64,000 bases of DNA from Saussurea involucrata. Its lineage: Eukaryota > Streptophyta > Magnoliopsida > Asterales > Asteraceae. A program made the position numbers and the translations under genes. Below are positions 1 through 11,700 of the stretch, one piece after another. The notes under the pieces were generated by a model. The model was not told the origin of the DNA and made no database searches. It saw nothing but the letters and a program-made list of their open reading frames with translations. Positions within the stretch are counted from its first letter, which is position 1. The number at the start of each line of letters is the position of its first letter. The stretch lies in assembly GCA_033807775.1 (NCBI GenBank), contig CM066314.1, positions 92,420,929 to 92,484,928 of the forward strand, given 5' to 3'.

Positions 1-48
1 TAGTTTAATTGATTTTATATATGTGCTTTCACAAGTGTTCGTGTGTTC

Positions 49-314
49 AGGGGGACCATGACGTGCTGTCAAGTAAGTTATTCTATTGTTGAGGGGGAGT
101 GTCACACACGTTTTTCTTTAACTACCATAAAAGTTTGTGTGTGTGTGGGCTTTCCCGAGTGCACTTCGCATCACACATTGTGCACATTCTGAGGGGGAGC
201 GCAACCATTGTGTTCATCATTTGAGGGGGAGCGTCACATTTTTTTTCTTAAAAGTTATAAAAGTTTTTTTGTTGACGTCTTCCAAAGCACTCAAATTCCT
301 GTTCCGAGGGGGAG
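49..314 (+). repeat. Array of five polypurine-tract-like GGGGGAG motifs in element B
   Basis: AGGGGGA at 49-55 and GAGGGGGAG at 91-99, 191-199, 223-231 and 306-314 resemble the true polypurine tract at 20331-20342. Multiple PPT-like motifs downstream of pol are a known Sirevirus trait. No convincing gene lies in 1-400. Confidence 0.75.
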
Positions 315-404
315 CAAGGGAATACCTATGCAAAGGTTAAGTGGGAGCGGGAAAATTTCCTAAGAGAGGGTCCATTTTTTTAAACTTTTGGTTTTTTTTT
401 GGGT

Positions 405-1210
405 GCTTACCCGGTAAGTTACCGGGTAACCAATGTTACGGGGTACACTTACCGAACCGGGTAAGTTACCGAGTCTTCTACCCGGTAAGTGTCTCTCCAC
501 TATAAATATCTCCCATCCGGGAACTTCATTATTTTCATACTTAGCCGGAAACCCCAAAACCCTCGAAAAACATCTCTCGACTCTATTTCACTCGGTCACC
601 GTTGTTTTTCGATCAGCTCACTGTTTTCGGACCACATACTCTCAGGTATTCATCTTCTACTACACACGAATGGTTTTCGTTCATCTACACACGCACACAA
701 TCACGGATCCATGCCGATTCGACCACCACAGTGACCTAACCGGGTTTTTCTTAAAACCCCATCTTCATCGATTCCATTTTGGATCGAGTTGTGGTCTACA
801 AATCATGATGTGTGCCCTATTTTCCATGTCGAACACAATACACCGTTGTAGATTTAATTTTGGTACTTGGTTTGGCTTGATTTGATCCTCACAGAACCAC
901 GTCCGGTAACCCTAGTTTACCCGGTAACATTCATGTTACCTGGTAACTAGCTTGTTACCCGGACACCTTCGAACATACCCGGAAAGTGCTAAGATTTGTT
1001 CCATCCGGACACCTTGATCCCCGGTAACACATGTCATCCGGATACCTTTGTATCCGGAAAGTTCGACATCCGGTAAGTTCAAAATCCGGTAACCTCGTTG
1101 AATCCAGTATGCTTATCCCATTCAGTAACCTATGTCTCCTCCGGTAAGACACCCTCACCCGGTAAGTTCCATTTTATCCGGTAACCTCCATATTACCCGG
1201 TAACCCCTAT
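405..1210. repeat. Array of CCGGTAA / TTACCGG and TCCGGA motifs in element B
   Basis: Two dense clusters (about 405-490 and 899-1205) contain many copies of CCCGGTAA, TTACCGGGTAA and ATCCGGAAA/TCCGGACACC in both orientations, often as back-to-back palindromes. The spacing is irregular (about 15-30 bp). They flank the TATA box at 501-508 and fill the non-coding stretch before the extra ORF. Short ORFs across this region look like chance. Confidence 0.8.
501..508 (+). promoter_or_regulatory. TATA box of a putative internal promoter for the B extra ORF
   Basis: TATAAATA sits in the context CCAC-TATAAATA-TC, far from either LTR and upstream of the extra ORF. A possible 5'-UTR intron from GT at 646 to AG at 1418 would link this promoter to the ATG at 1428. 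The TATA motif is seen directly. Promoter activity and the intron are inferred, mainly because families A and K have a TATA box in the same place. Confidence 0.5.
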
Positions 1211-3122
1211 CTGTCAGGTCAGGTTTTGCTTGTCTGGATACCCTGTTTATTCGGACACTGCTCGAGTCCATTTCCTTTGCATTTTTCACACATTGGCAAT
1301 CCCAATGTCCTGCTTTTACAGCCAGTCCTCAATCAACCGTTGATTGAGCCATTTGAATGCGAAGGTACGCTTTAAAGGTGATGTTATCCGGTCCACAATC
1401 TAACACTATACTTTTCAGGTATTATACATGGCAGACTGACAAGAGCAACCACAGCAAAACATCCCCCTCCTGAGGATATCATAGACGATGAGGCCGACAA
1501 TGCCTTGGTTCCCGTGGATCAGGAACTTGAGATCAATCCGAACAACCACCACCTTGATGCTGCCGCATTCAGACCCGATCTTCGAGTAGTAGTTGATATA
1601 TTGCTCGGCCACCCGCTTCGCCGAGCACTGACCGCGACAACTGATGTGCTGCTCATATATGTACATCAAGTATGGCACACGGCGAGGGTGGTCTCTGTCA
1701 ACAACGTTCAGACCATCACTGCCAACATCGATCACCATCCGTTCACTCTCACACTGGAATCCTTCCGCCGACTACTATCCCTTCCGGAACCAAATGCCGG
1801 AGGCCATGCCGCGTACGTACTTACTATTGATGACGTCACACTCTGTGCTGAGGTTCGTGCGCTTGGCTATCATCACGATCTCGACCGTCCATCCGCATTC
1901 ACCCGAAAACACATCGCCCCGATCTGGTACACTCTATTTTCTAACCTAAACTGGTGTCCATCCTCCCGATGGAAGGGGATAGACCAGTGCACCGTAGACT
2001 TCCTGCGCTTATTTCATGCGGTGTGCTACAATCGGCACATAGACTACGCAACAATCATTTGGCGTGAAATGGGGCAAGCCATCAGCCAGACCGGCGGAAC
2101 CAAAAATAAGTTCCTTCCATTTCCGCGGTTCTTTACTCTAGCCGTTCGACAACACATGGATGCGAACCCGCTGATCCTACGACGAATCAACCATCCAGTA
2201 TGTCCTCATCACAATTTACAATATTTGTTGATTCGTAACCCACCCAATACTCAAGCCAAGCCTATACCTGAACCTTTACTGGCACACACGGACCCCACTG
2301 CACCGAGTGTAGTAGAATATAGGCGAGAGTTAGGGAATCCCATGGTCCAGCCAATGCCGGAGGGACCTCCCCCGGGACATAGAACTAAGGGACATGAGGG
2401 TCCTAGGACAAGAGGAGGAAGGGCCCGGGCAGCAGGGGCTCCCGGTCGGGGTGTGTTGAGAGTACGTGGGTGGGTAGCAGGCGTGGGAGGTGCAGTTGAT
2501 ACGCGAACAAGTACTTCCCATGCCGGACCAAGCCATCAACCCATTCCAATCACCCGACCAACGACCGAAGCCGGACCGTCGACTAGACTACACGAGGTCC
2601 AGGTCGTCACTGAAACCGAACGCCGAATGCTCCACTGTGACACAGAAGCATACATCTCTGACCCCCCTTCACCGTCCAGACAGGTAGAGGATGTGGGATC
2701 TGACTCCACCTAATCCGATACGGACCGTACTATCCGGGCAACACTAATCCCTACCCGTATCAGACCCAACCTAGATTTTACCGAAGGAATCCCATCTGAC
2801 TCACTGACACCCCCACTTATCCCCACTACGCAACCTGATATGGGCGACATAAGGAGAGAGGAGGGAGTCTTAGTTGAACAATTATAACTTGTGAGACAGA
2901 GGGAATTAAGGTCGAAAGTGAACCAAGAAAGATTAAGCCGTAAAGATACAGAGGCTTCTGAGCGACCCCAAACCAGTGTCATCTGGGTAGCCACGTCTGT
3001 TATCCCGTCTCATCTGTTGGGACGGGGTATTGAAGAAGCCGCCGTGGACCCAGCGGCGCAATTTCTCAACCTCCCTGGCCACTCATCCGTCTCTCAAAAG
3101 ACGGATGTTTCAATTATGCACG

Positions 3123-3212
3123 GGGATATAGCACAACTTCAATCGGTCTCTCACTCGGAGAGTTCTTTATGGGGATATAGCACAACTTCTATCGGTGTCT
3201 CACAAATAAGAG
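3123..3212. repeat. Short tandem duplication inside the B extra ORF
   Basis: GGGGATATAGCACAACTTC occurs at about 3122 and again at about 3171, each followed by a near-match ending in GGTCTCTCAC/GGTGTCTCAC. This is roughly a 49-bp unit in two diverged copies. Confidence 0.75.
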
Positions 3213-4140
3213 ACCAGCAGCCCCTGGTCTCGACTTTTTTGGATGCACTCTTGAGTCTAGCGCCATTTCTAATATTACTTCTTCGGCTAGGACACAAGAT
3301 GAGGAAACGAACATCGGTGCTCTTGGTGACCCGATCGGAACTTCCGTAGTGTCTCCGCTTTTAACCGGAACGCAAGGATCGGAGGGAAATCCTACCACGG
3401 CTACCCCTGTTCCAACCATGAACGTAGGTGGATCTACCTCTAAGCTAGATGCCTCAACAGGTGCTCTCAGTGACCCCGGAGTTATTTTGCCCGACTTTGT
3501 GTCATAGGGATATCTGGACAGCGCCCTAAAGGCTGTCCGTGAGGCAATGGAACAGTGCTTCACCAACGAGCTCAATACCGTGAAAAGCCTGATTAAAGGT
3601 AAGGAGAAAGTCGTCGAATCTGAAACCGCACCAACACCTCCACCGACTCCCATTCAACCTATCTATACGGTGGATACCTTGAAGACGATGCTCCTCGCTC
3701 AGTTGCTCCAACAATCCGAAACCGATGCCTCTACCAAAGCATACCTGATCTCCATTCTGAAATCCCAGGTCACTGCTCCTTCGTCATCCGTAACAACAAG
3801 ATTGGACCAGCTTGACACGACTCTTAAGGACGTTAATCAAGCGCTCACAACGCTATCCGAGAGAGTCGCCACACTTGAAACTACTTGCAAGAGTCAAGCT
3901 GGCGGACTCAAGCGACGACACGATGACCAGGACAACCCTGATCACCGTGAGGGGGAGAACAAGAGACTACGCTTGTCCGAGTCTGCTCCAATCATCCCTG
4001 AAATAACTGTGGTTCAACCAGAACTTTCAACTGCGGCAACAGCAACCGAAACCGAACCCGAAGCCGAGTTGAGTTTAGCCGAGATGGAAATTGATATGGA
4101 CATCTCCGATGATGAAGACCCGACGGATGAAAAGCCTAAG

Positions 4141-4145
4141 GGAAC
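4141..4145. repeat. Target site duplication of element A, left copy (GGAAC)
   Basis: GGAAC lies immediately before the A 5' LTR and is repeated exactly at 19144-19148 after the 3' LTR. This proves A's boundaries and its insertion into B. Confidence 0.97.
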
Positions 4146-4973
4146 TGTTAGCTTCAATCTTCCTAATCATAGAAATACTTAGAAGTAGTGAAAAATAGGC
4201 TAAGTATAGAAAAGCCTCTCACAGAGGCTCTGCTACTTCTTCCAGAAGATCAAGTCCAGAAAGCCACAGAAGCTACAGAGGTAATCACAGAACCTCTGTA
4301 GTGCGCAAGAAGAAGATCAACTCGGAAACAAGTGGACTGCTCCACAGAAGATCAGACCATATAACCTCTGTAATGCCTTACAGAGGCTCTGTGGTCTGCT
4401 ATGAAGACTTGGAAGATATTACTGGATACGTTCATCAACTTGCATGGAAAAGTACTGTCAAAACACGTGTCAAGCTCTGAGTGGACTCAATAGGGCATGG
4501 TACAAAATAGACGTCTGCGCCATTTAATGCATTTACCAATAGTACATCTGCTCCATTAAATGCGCATGGCTCAAACAACTGTTCACACCATCCAGTTCAC
4601 TATTCATGCCGTAAAAGGAACAGTGACCTACTTCATAGTCTTCTAAGAGTAGTATAAAAGGAAGTCTCATGTTGAGATCTTCCTGAGAACGAATACACAA
4701 GGAATCACTAATACTCTCAAACTTTATTGTCAAATATCTGAGTGTTATATTCTCACACACACCAACAGTTCTTAATCTGTTCTTCGTGTTCTTATTATAT
4801 ATTGAATAACAGTAACTGTTCAAGAAATCCTTTTTATTCCTTACTGTTTTCTTTATATATGTGCGTTCTAACATCTATCAAACATATCTGTTAGTTTAAA
4901 TACGCTTCCGCATTAAACTCTAAATTCAACTAATAGACTGTTAATCTTGATTAAGTGTATCTGGGTTCCAACA
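4146..4973 (+). repeat. 5' LTR of element A
   Basis: It runs from TGTTAGC to CCAACA, 828 bp, and matches 18316-19143 almost exactly. A TATA box (TATAAAAG) at 4653-4660 implies transcription starting about 30 bp further on. The U3 part (4160-4480) is packed with CCTCTGT/ACAGAGG words. Confidence 0.97.
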
Positions 4974-4975
4974 AT

Positions 4976-4987
4976 TGGTATCAGAGC
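4976..4987 (+). other. Primer binding site of element A (initiator tRNA-Met)
   Basis: TGGTATCAGAGC lies two bases after the LTR end, the standard plant copia match to the 3' end of initiator tRNA-Met. The leader from 4988 to 5131 shows no ORF. Confidence 0.95.
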
Positions 4988-5131
4988 CTCTCTTGATTTT
5001 CAATATCAAGTGATCCACTTATCAAGATTCGTGATAGATATTATTGTGTCTGGAAACTGCTTAAACTCAGAAAATCTTCAAGTTCATAGAAGTAACTCTT
5101 TAGTCATACCTTCTTTCTAAAATCTTCAAAA

Positions 5132-8100
5132 ATGACAAATACAAATAATTTCTTTACTACTGGTTCTCTCACTAAACCTCCTAGTCTCCTTCGAGATGAG
5201 TATCCTCAGTGGAAAATAAGAATGGTCCATTTTTTCGAGGGCACTGAAAAAAATCTAGTACAATATATGTACAATCCTCCTCCTATTCCCATGACAGTAG
5301 TACCTCGTATACCTGCTACTGCTGAATCTGCCGAAATCCCCGAACATCAAAAACCAAAGCCAAAAGGGGAGTGGTCAACCGAAGATAAAGCAGAAGATGA
5401 AGTTGCTCAGAAAACCAAGAGGACATTGATTATGGCAATACCCAACGAACTCTTTCAATCCTTGGATTCATGTGAAACAGCGCATGATCTGTGGAAAGAA
5501 CTGGAAAGACAGTTGGAAGGAGGTGCTAAAACACAAAAAAACCGAAGAGCACATTACATCAATGAATATCATGCATTCAGAGCCTCTTCAACAGAATCTC
5601 TGCAAACAACATACGACAGATTCAACTCTCTAATCAACAAGTGCAAAAAATCAGGCATTGACAGAACTTCTGAAGAAAACAATGTCATGTTTTTAAAAAG
5701 TCTAAATGAAGAATTGCTCTAGCTGTCTATGTCCCTACAGACAAATCAGGATCTAGACACCTGGACTCTCTCTGATCTTTACGGAACATTAGCCACACAA
5801 GAACCTCAGATAGCACAGGCTAAAACACTAACCATTGTACCATATGCATTGGTTAGTAAAACTAAAGAAGATGCACAGAGACCAAGAAATGAAAAAGCCA
5901 CAGAGGAGAAGAAGAAGGAGAAGAAGAAGATGGTGATAATAGACAGTGAAGAAGAAGAGCAAGCAGAAAAAGAAATAACTCTTGCGTCACTAGCTAAATC
6001 TTTAGCTCTATTGACAAAAGAGTTCAGAGGAAACAGAAGAGGTTCCGGAAATGAAAGATATGATAGAGAAAACAGAAGAGATGACAGAAGAGAAGAAGAA
6101 TCGAGTGGCCGACAGAGGTCAAGCGAAAGACATTACAGAGGAAATGACCGACAGAGGTCAGATGACTCGGTAAGCCACACGCAGCAAGAATGCTACAAAT
6201 GCGGCAAACCTGGTCACTATGCAAATGAATGTAGATCAGAGAAAGGCGGAGACCTACAGAAGTCCAATGATCGAACAGGAAACACTCCTCAAGGATGTTT
6301 TAACTGCGGCAAACCAGGCCATTTTGCGAATGAATGCAGAAGCAGATCAAATCGCCCACAGAGGGACTCTGCTTTCTACAAAAAGAAAGCCGAGTATTAT
6401 GCTCAAAAATCCTTAATGGCAAAAGGACATTCTGAGGAGAACACAGAAGACTTCCAGTCAGACTCTACTTCTGACGATGAACATACCGCCAATGCCCTCT
6501 TCTGTGGCATGGCAGAAGTCGACTCCTGCACTGACTCTGAGATATCTACTTCAAATTCCAACTCTTGTATTACCTCTGTAGATGATAATACACTTAGAAT
6601 TAACATTGAATTAATTGAACTGAAAGAGATAAATCAAATTATTCAGAAAAGACTCACCTTCAATGAGAGAGAAGTACGGCTTCTCACTCAAGAAAAAGCA
6701 AAGATTTTTGAGGAAAAAGAGAGAATAGAAAAGAATTGGAACAAAACTCTAGATCCTTTAAAAAAAACAAATTTCTGAATTAACCAATACTTTAAAAGAT
6801 AAAACAAAAGAACTTTCAGTTTCAAGGAGCGAAACTACTGACATAAGAGCTCTTAAAGAATACTTTCAAAGAGAAAGAGAGGTATTATGGCAAGATTTAC
6901 TCAGAAGAGAAGTTTTGATTAAAAACTATAAAGATGCACAGAAAGTTTATGAAAAAGTAAACTCACAAATAGGAAGACGAGGTATAGGGTATGATGATAT
7001 CACCCTAGGTGTTGAAGGCAAAAGAAACAAACCTCTGTCCTCTTTATTTGTGATTGGAAAAACGAACAAACCAGATTTTCCAAATCTAATCTCTGTAAGC
7101 AAAAGGGCGAAAATCTCTGTGGATCCTTACTTGAAGAAACATAAGAAGATGATTAACGTGTGGTTTGAAAACACAGACTCATCATCTTCAACCTCTGTCA
7201 ATAGAGGTATCAAACCAAAGAAATATCTGAAAACACAAGATCAGATTGGTATCTTCAAGTTTGGTAAACCAGAGACCCAAACACAGGCTGCTTTTGTCTG
7301 TTTGATAAACGTTGAAAAGAAATTATCAGCAGAAGCTCCTGAGTTTAAACCCATTTTTTCAGAAGAAAACTTTAAAAATTTAATTGAAAAAGAAATTTTG
7401 GAAATATGGAAATCAAGCGTTTTAGAAAATTTATGTACATCTTCTATAGATAAAACTCTCACTGAAGAAATCTTATTAGAAACCTCTGCAATCTATGAAA
7501 ACTATTCTACAGAGGAAGAAAGCTCGTACGATACATGCTCAGAAAATCCAGCCTCTATTGAAAGAATTGACTCAACCTCTGTATACGAGGACGATTCATC
7601 CTCTGACAACTCAGAGACTGATTTCAAATCAGGGATAATTCACTGTGACACAGAGGATGTAAAATTCTCCTCTGAAGTTCCTCACAAAACTATTTCTCCA
7701 AAAGAGAAACTCACAGAGATTCCAATCTGCCAAGATTTTCTAAAATTGAATCTACATATCAAAACCTCTGCTGAGCTTAAAATGTTACAGAAGACCTCTA
7801 TTGATCCTATAAGTTCTAGATTTTCAAAACCCAAGGTTAATAAATCTTTTTCTTCTGTGACAGTGATGAAAGAAGTTCACCACAGAAGCAACCCACAGAA
7901 GGCAGGTCCTAAACAGAGCTTTTGCAAACAACATTCGAGTATTCATAGATCTTCTAGTAATAGGAAATCTAATGTAAAGAAAGAATGTAATGCCTCTGTG
8001 GCTGAGTTTAAAAAGTTCAATGAAAAGTTCAAACAAATTACATCTCATATTCAATACTGTCATTGCTTTGATCTTATGTCTAAACTTAATAATCATTTTC

Positions 8101-8266
8101 AAGTCAAGTCTGTTTACTCTCTACGACAATTCAAAAGTCAAATCCCAAAGAGAAACAATCTGACTCTTCTACAGAGAACAAAATGTATTTCAAGAATGCC
8201 AAGGCAAACTTGAAAAACTCTAACAATATTGGACCCATATGGATATGGGTACCTAAATCTCTGTGA
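5132..8266 (+). pseudogene. gag: gag of element A (capsid, two zinc knuckles, coiled-coil extension), broken
   Basis: It starts at ATG 5132 and encodes a UBN2-like capsid region (QWKIRMVHFFEG ... LWKELERQLEGG), then two CCHC knuckles (CYKCGKPGHYANEC and CFNCGKPGHFANEC, about 6190-6345). A charged coiled-coil extension of roughly 700 residues follows and ends GPIWIWVPKSL-stop at 8264-8266. The extension is much longer than in a standard plant copia Gag. Lesions: TAG at 5720-5722, a run of eight A near 6760 that shifts frame, and a 1-nt loss near 8095 relative to A2. Gag packages element RNA in cytoplasmic particles. The gag stop lies upstream of the protease, whose frame is -1 relative to gag. 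Confidence 0.9.
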
Positions 8267-11200
8267 TTGTCCTGCAGAAGAAGTATGTGCCAATCTGGTA
8301 TCTAGACTCCGGATGCTCAAGGCACATGACTGGTGACAGAAGTGCACTATCCACGTACAAAGAAACACAAGATGGTGGATCTGTGACTTTTGGAGACAAC
8401 AAGAAAGGACACATAAAAGGCTATGGAGTCATAAGGAAAGAAGACGTTTCTGTATACAAAGTTGCATATGTGGATGGCCTTAAGCACAACCTACTCAGTG
8501 TAAGTCAACTTTGTGATACAGGATTCAATGTGTTGTTCAAAAGAACTTTCTGCTCTCTACAAAGTGAAGAAACAAGTATGGAACTTCTGCGAGCTGAAAG
8601 AATAGGTGATCTATATCTAATGAACTTCAACTCAAAGAACAAAGACAAAGTTTGCCTTGTTGCCTGCAAAAGTGAAGAAGCCTGGTTATGGCACAACAGG
8701 TTCTGTCACTTGAATTTTCACACATTGGAAAAACTGGTCAAACTTGATCTAGTTAAAGGTTTGCCGAATGTTAAATTCAATAAGGATCATTTATGTTCTG
8801 CCTGTGAAATGGGAAAACTCAGAAGAGCTTCCCACAAAGGGAAAACAGATGTGTCTTGCACCAGGCCTCTGTACATGCTTCATGTCGACCTCTGCGGTCC
8901 CATTGCAATACAGAGCCTAGGTGGCAAGAAATACATACTTGTCCTAATTGATGAGTATTCACGTTTCACATGGGTTGAATTCGTAAGAAAGAAATCAGAT
9001 GTTCCAAATGTATTGATAAATCTAATGAAAAGAATCCAAGTTCTTTATGATTGCAGAATACAGAAGTTAAGAAGTGACAATGGAACATAATTTAAAAACT
9101 CTGTCATTGAAGCCTATCTTTCACAAGAAGGAATATCACAGAACTTCTCTGCAGCTCGCACTCCACAACAGAACGGTGTTGTCGAAAGAAAGAATCGAAC
9201 ACTTGTGGAAGCCGCAAGAACTATGATGTCAGCATGCGGATTATCAATGAACTTTTGGGCAGAAGCAATTTCAACTGCGTGTTATACTCAAAATCGATCA
9301 ACCATTGTGAAAAGACACCTCAAGACGCCTTACGAATTGCTTAACAAAAGGCGGCCAAATATCAAAAAATTTCATATATTCGGATGCAAATGCTTTGTCT
9401 TAAACGACAGAGATTCAAGAGGAAAGTTTGATGTAAAAGCAGATGAAAGTAAATTCATTGGATACTCTGCCACTTCCAAAGCTTACAGAACATTCCTTAC
9501 AAAGTCTCACAAGATTGTAGAAAGCATCAATGTTTCTTTTGATGATTCATTCCAAATGACTTCTGAACAAATCAGTTCAGAACTCGGAATTAAAGGGAAA
9601 TCCTCTGTCATCTCACAAGCAAAAGAAGACTTGGATCTTCTATTTTTAGAGATGCTCCACGAAAACATTGATCCTTCTGTTGGAACAATCAGGGTTTCTG
9701 AAGAACCATCCTCTGTCGGACAAAATCCTACAGGTTTGTCTCTAACTGGTCCTAATAATACTTCATCTTCTTCTGTAAATACTACAGATGCAATTGCCGA
9801 AGCAGAAGAAAGTGCAGAAGATGAAACATCAAGGAAAACGACCACAGAAGCTGCACAAACCACAGAAGAACCAATTACAGAGGAAACCGAGGACCAAGAC
9901 TATACGTCCTCAGAGGAACAAACTCCACCACCACTCATACCAATCATTCCACAAACGGTAGAATCAACTACCAAGGCACGAAGAACAAAAGAGGCTACAC
10001 AAGAAGAAACACAAGAAGAAAGTCTGAATGACATTGATGATCATCTTCCACGCACAACTCAATGGACAAAAAGCCATCCTCCAAGCCAAATAATCGGAGA
10101 ACCTTCTGACGCAGTAAAAACAAGGTCTGCCACTGCTAACTTTTGTTTCTTTACAAATTTTATTAGTGTGATAGAACCAAAGAAGATTTCTGAAGCCCTA
10201 GATGACCCAAACTGGGTAGACGCCATGCAAGAAGAACTTTTGCAATTTGAGCGTAACAGAGTATGGACTCTAGTACCTCTGCCAAGAGGAAAACAGGCCA
10301 TTGGGACTAAATGGGTCTACAGAAACAAGAAGGATGAAGATGGAGTGGTCATCAGAAACAAAGCAAGATTAGTAGCAAAGGGATATAGACAAGAAGAAGG
10401 CATAGACTACGATGAAACTTTTGCCCCTGTCGCACGGCTCGAAGCAATAAGAATATTCTTAGCCTTCGCAGCCCACAGAGGTTTTAAAGTCTATCAGATG
10501 GACGTAAAATCAGCTTTTCTCAACGGTGAAATCCAAGAAGAGGTCTACGTTAATCAGCCACCAGGATTTGAAAGCTCAAAGTTTCCAAGGCATGTATACT
10601 ACCTTGAAAAAGCTCTATATGGACTGAAACAGGCTCCACGAGCATGGTATGAACGACTTTCTACCTTTCTTCTAGTAAATGGTTACAACAGAGGTACAAC
10701 AGATACTACCTTATTCTATAAACGCAAAAGTAGTGAGATAATGCTTGTACAAATATACGTAGATGACATAATTTTTGGGTCTACTAATTCAGAAGAGTGT
10801 AAAAGATTTGAAAAACTCATGCAGAGTGAGTTTGAAATGAGTATGATGGGAGAATTAACTTTCTTCCTCGGACTCCAAGTCAAACAATCATCAGAGGGAA
10901 TTTTTATAAATCAAGCTAAATATGTCTCTGACATTCTTTCCAAGTATAGCTTCTCTGATGCCTCTGAAATGAAAACTCCAATGGCCACAGGAAACAAGTT
11001 ATTCTTAGATTCAGATGGCATCTCTGTAGAATGCACTCTCTACAGAGGCATGATTGGATCTCTGTTATACTTAACAGCAAGCAGACCTGACATTATGCAT
11101 GCCACATGTCTCTGTGCACGCTATCAAGCTAATCCAAAGAAATCACATTATGATGCCGTAAAGAGAATCTTTAGATACCTAAAAGGGACCAAAAATCTTG

Positions 11201-11700
11201 GTCTCTGGTATCCACAGAACTCTGGTTTTGGTCTTAAAGCTTATACAGATTCAGACTATGGAGGATGCATGCTCGACAGAAAGAGTACCTCTGGGAGTTG
11301 TCAATTCCTAGGTGGTAAACTAGTCAGTTGGACCTCCAAGAAGCAGAATTGTGTTTCCACATCCACTGCAGAAGCTGAATACGTTGCTGCCTCTAGCTGT
11401 TGTTCTCAGGTTCTATGGATGAAGACTCAGCTAAAAGACTACGGCCACATTCTGTTCAAAATACCCATCTTCTGCGATTCCAAAAGTGCTATTGCTATCT
11501 CTGCCAACACTGTGCAACACTCAAAAACCAAGCATATCGATATAAGGTATCACTTCTTGAAACATCATGTTGAATACGGTACAATCGAAATGCATTTTGT
11601 GCCCACAGAATATCAACTCGCTGATTTATTCCCCAAAGCACTAGACGAGAAAAGATTCAACTTCTTGGTGGGTAAGATAGGAATGATTAACATGGTGTGA
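8263..11700 (+). pseudogene. pol: pol of element A (protease, integrase, reverse transcriptase, RNase H), one nonsense codon
   Basis: The frame is open just after 8256 and has no early ATG. Domains in order: protease with the WYLDSGCSRHMTG catalytic Asp motif near 8300; GAG-pre-integrase HHCC zinc region (WLWHNRFCHLNFH ... CSACEMG, 8690-8815); integrase DDE core (VDLCGP, RSDNGT, VVERKNRT, about 8885-9200); RT (GIDYDETFAPVARLEA, YQMDVKSAFLNG, active site IYVDDIIFGS near 10760); RNase H (AYTDSDYGGC ... TAEAEYVA) ending INMV-stop. The only break is TAA at 9088-9090 within the integrase core, where A2 has a Glu codon. The ADLFPKALD motif near the C-terminus has Pro where A2 has Thr. Order and motifs are diagnostic of Ty1/copia. 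Confidence 0.95.

Larger units (their letters stand above)
1428..4145 (+). pseudogene. Extra ORF (aORF) of element B, N-terminal and middle part, broken
   Basis: The clear open stretch is 1505-2713, about 400 aa. It starts with a globular region of the type shared with the A and K extra ORFs (for example residues like YVHQVWHTARV, and the IWYTLFSNLNW...FLRLFHAVCYN..IDYATI core), then a Pro/Gly/Arg-rich and acidic tail. A candidate ATG at 1428 (ATGGCAGAC) is one base out of frame with it. In-frame stops occur at 2711-2713 and about 2885-2887. A frame change near 3250-3500 leads into 3547-4145, a Thr/Glu/Pro-rich stretch with heptad-like segments. Element A then cuts the gene. No signal peptide or membrane segment is apparent. 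The molecular function is unknown to me; such ORFs in this lineage have been called envelope-like. Confidence 0.75.

Noticed and set aside
433..885. 150-codon ORF upstream of B's extra ORF
   Set aside because: It spans the TATA box and motif array, has low-complexity composition and no recognised domain; probably leader or intron.
4533..4874. 113-codon minus-strand ORF, repeated identically at 18703-19044
   Set aside because: It lies wholly in the A LTR and is identical only because the LTRs are. A2's LTR does not keep it, and it has no recognisable domain.
8250..8270. Programmed -1 frameshift between gag and pol in A
   Set aside because: The overlap between the two frames is only about 10 nt and contains no slippery heptamer. 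K has pol in frame instead. Splicing or post-insertion decay fits better.
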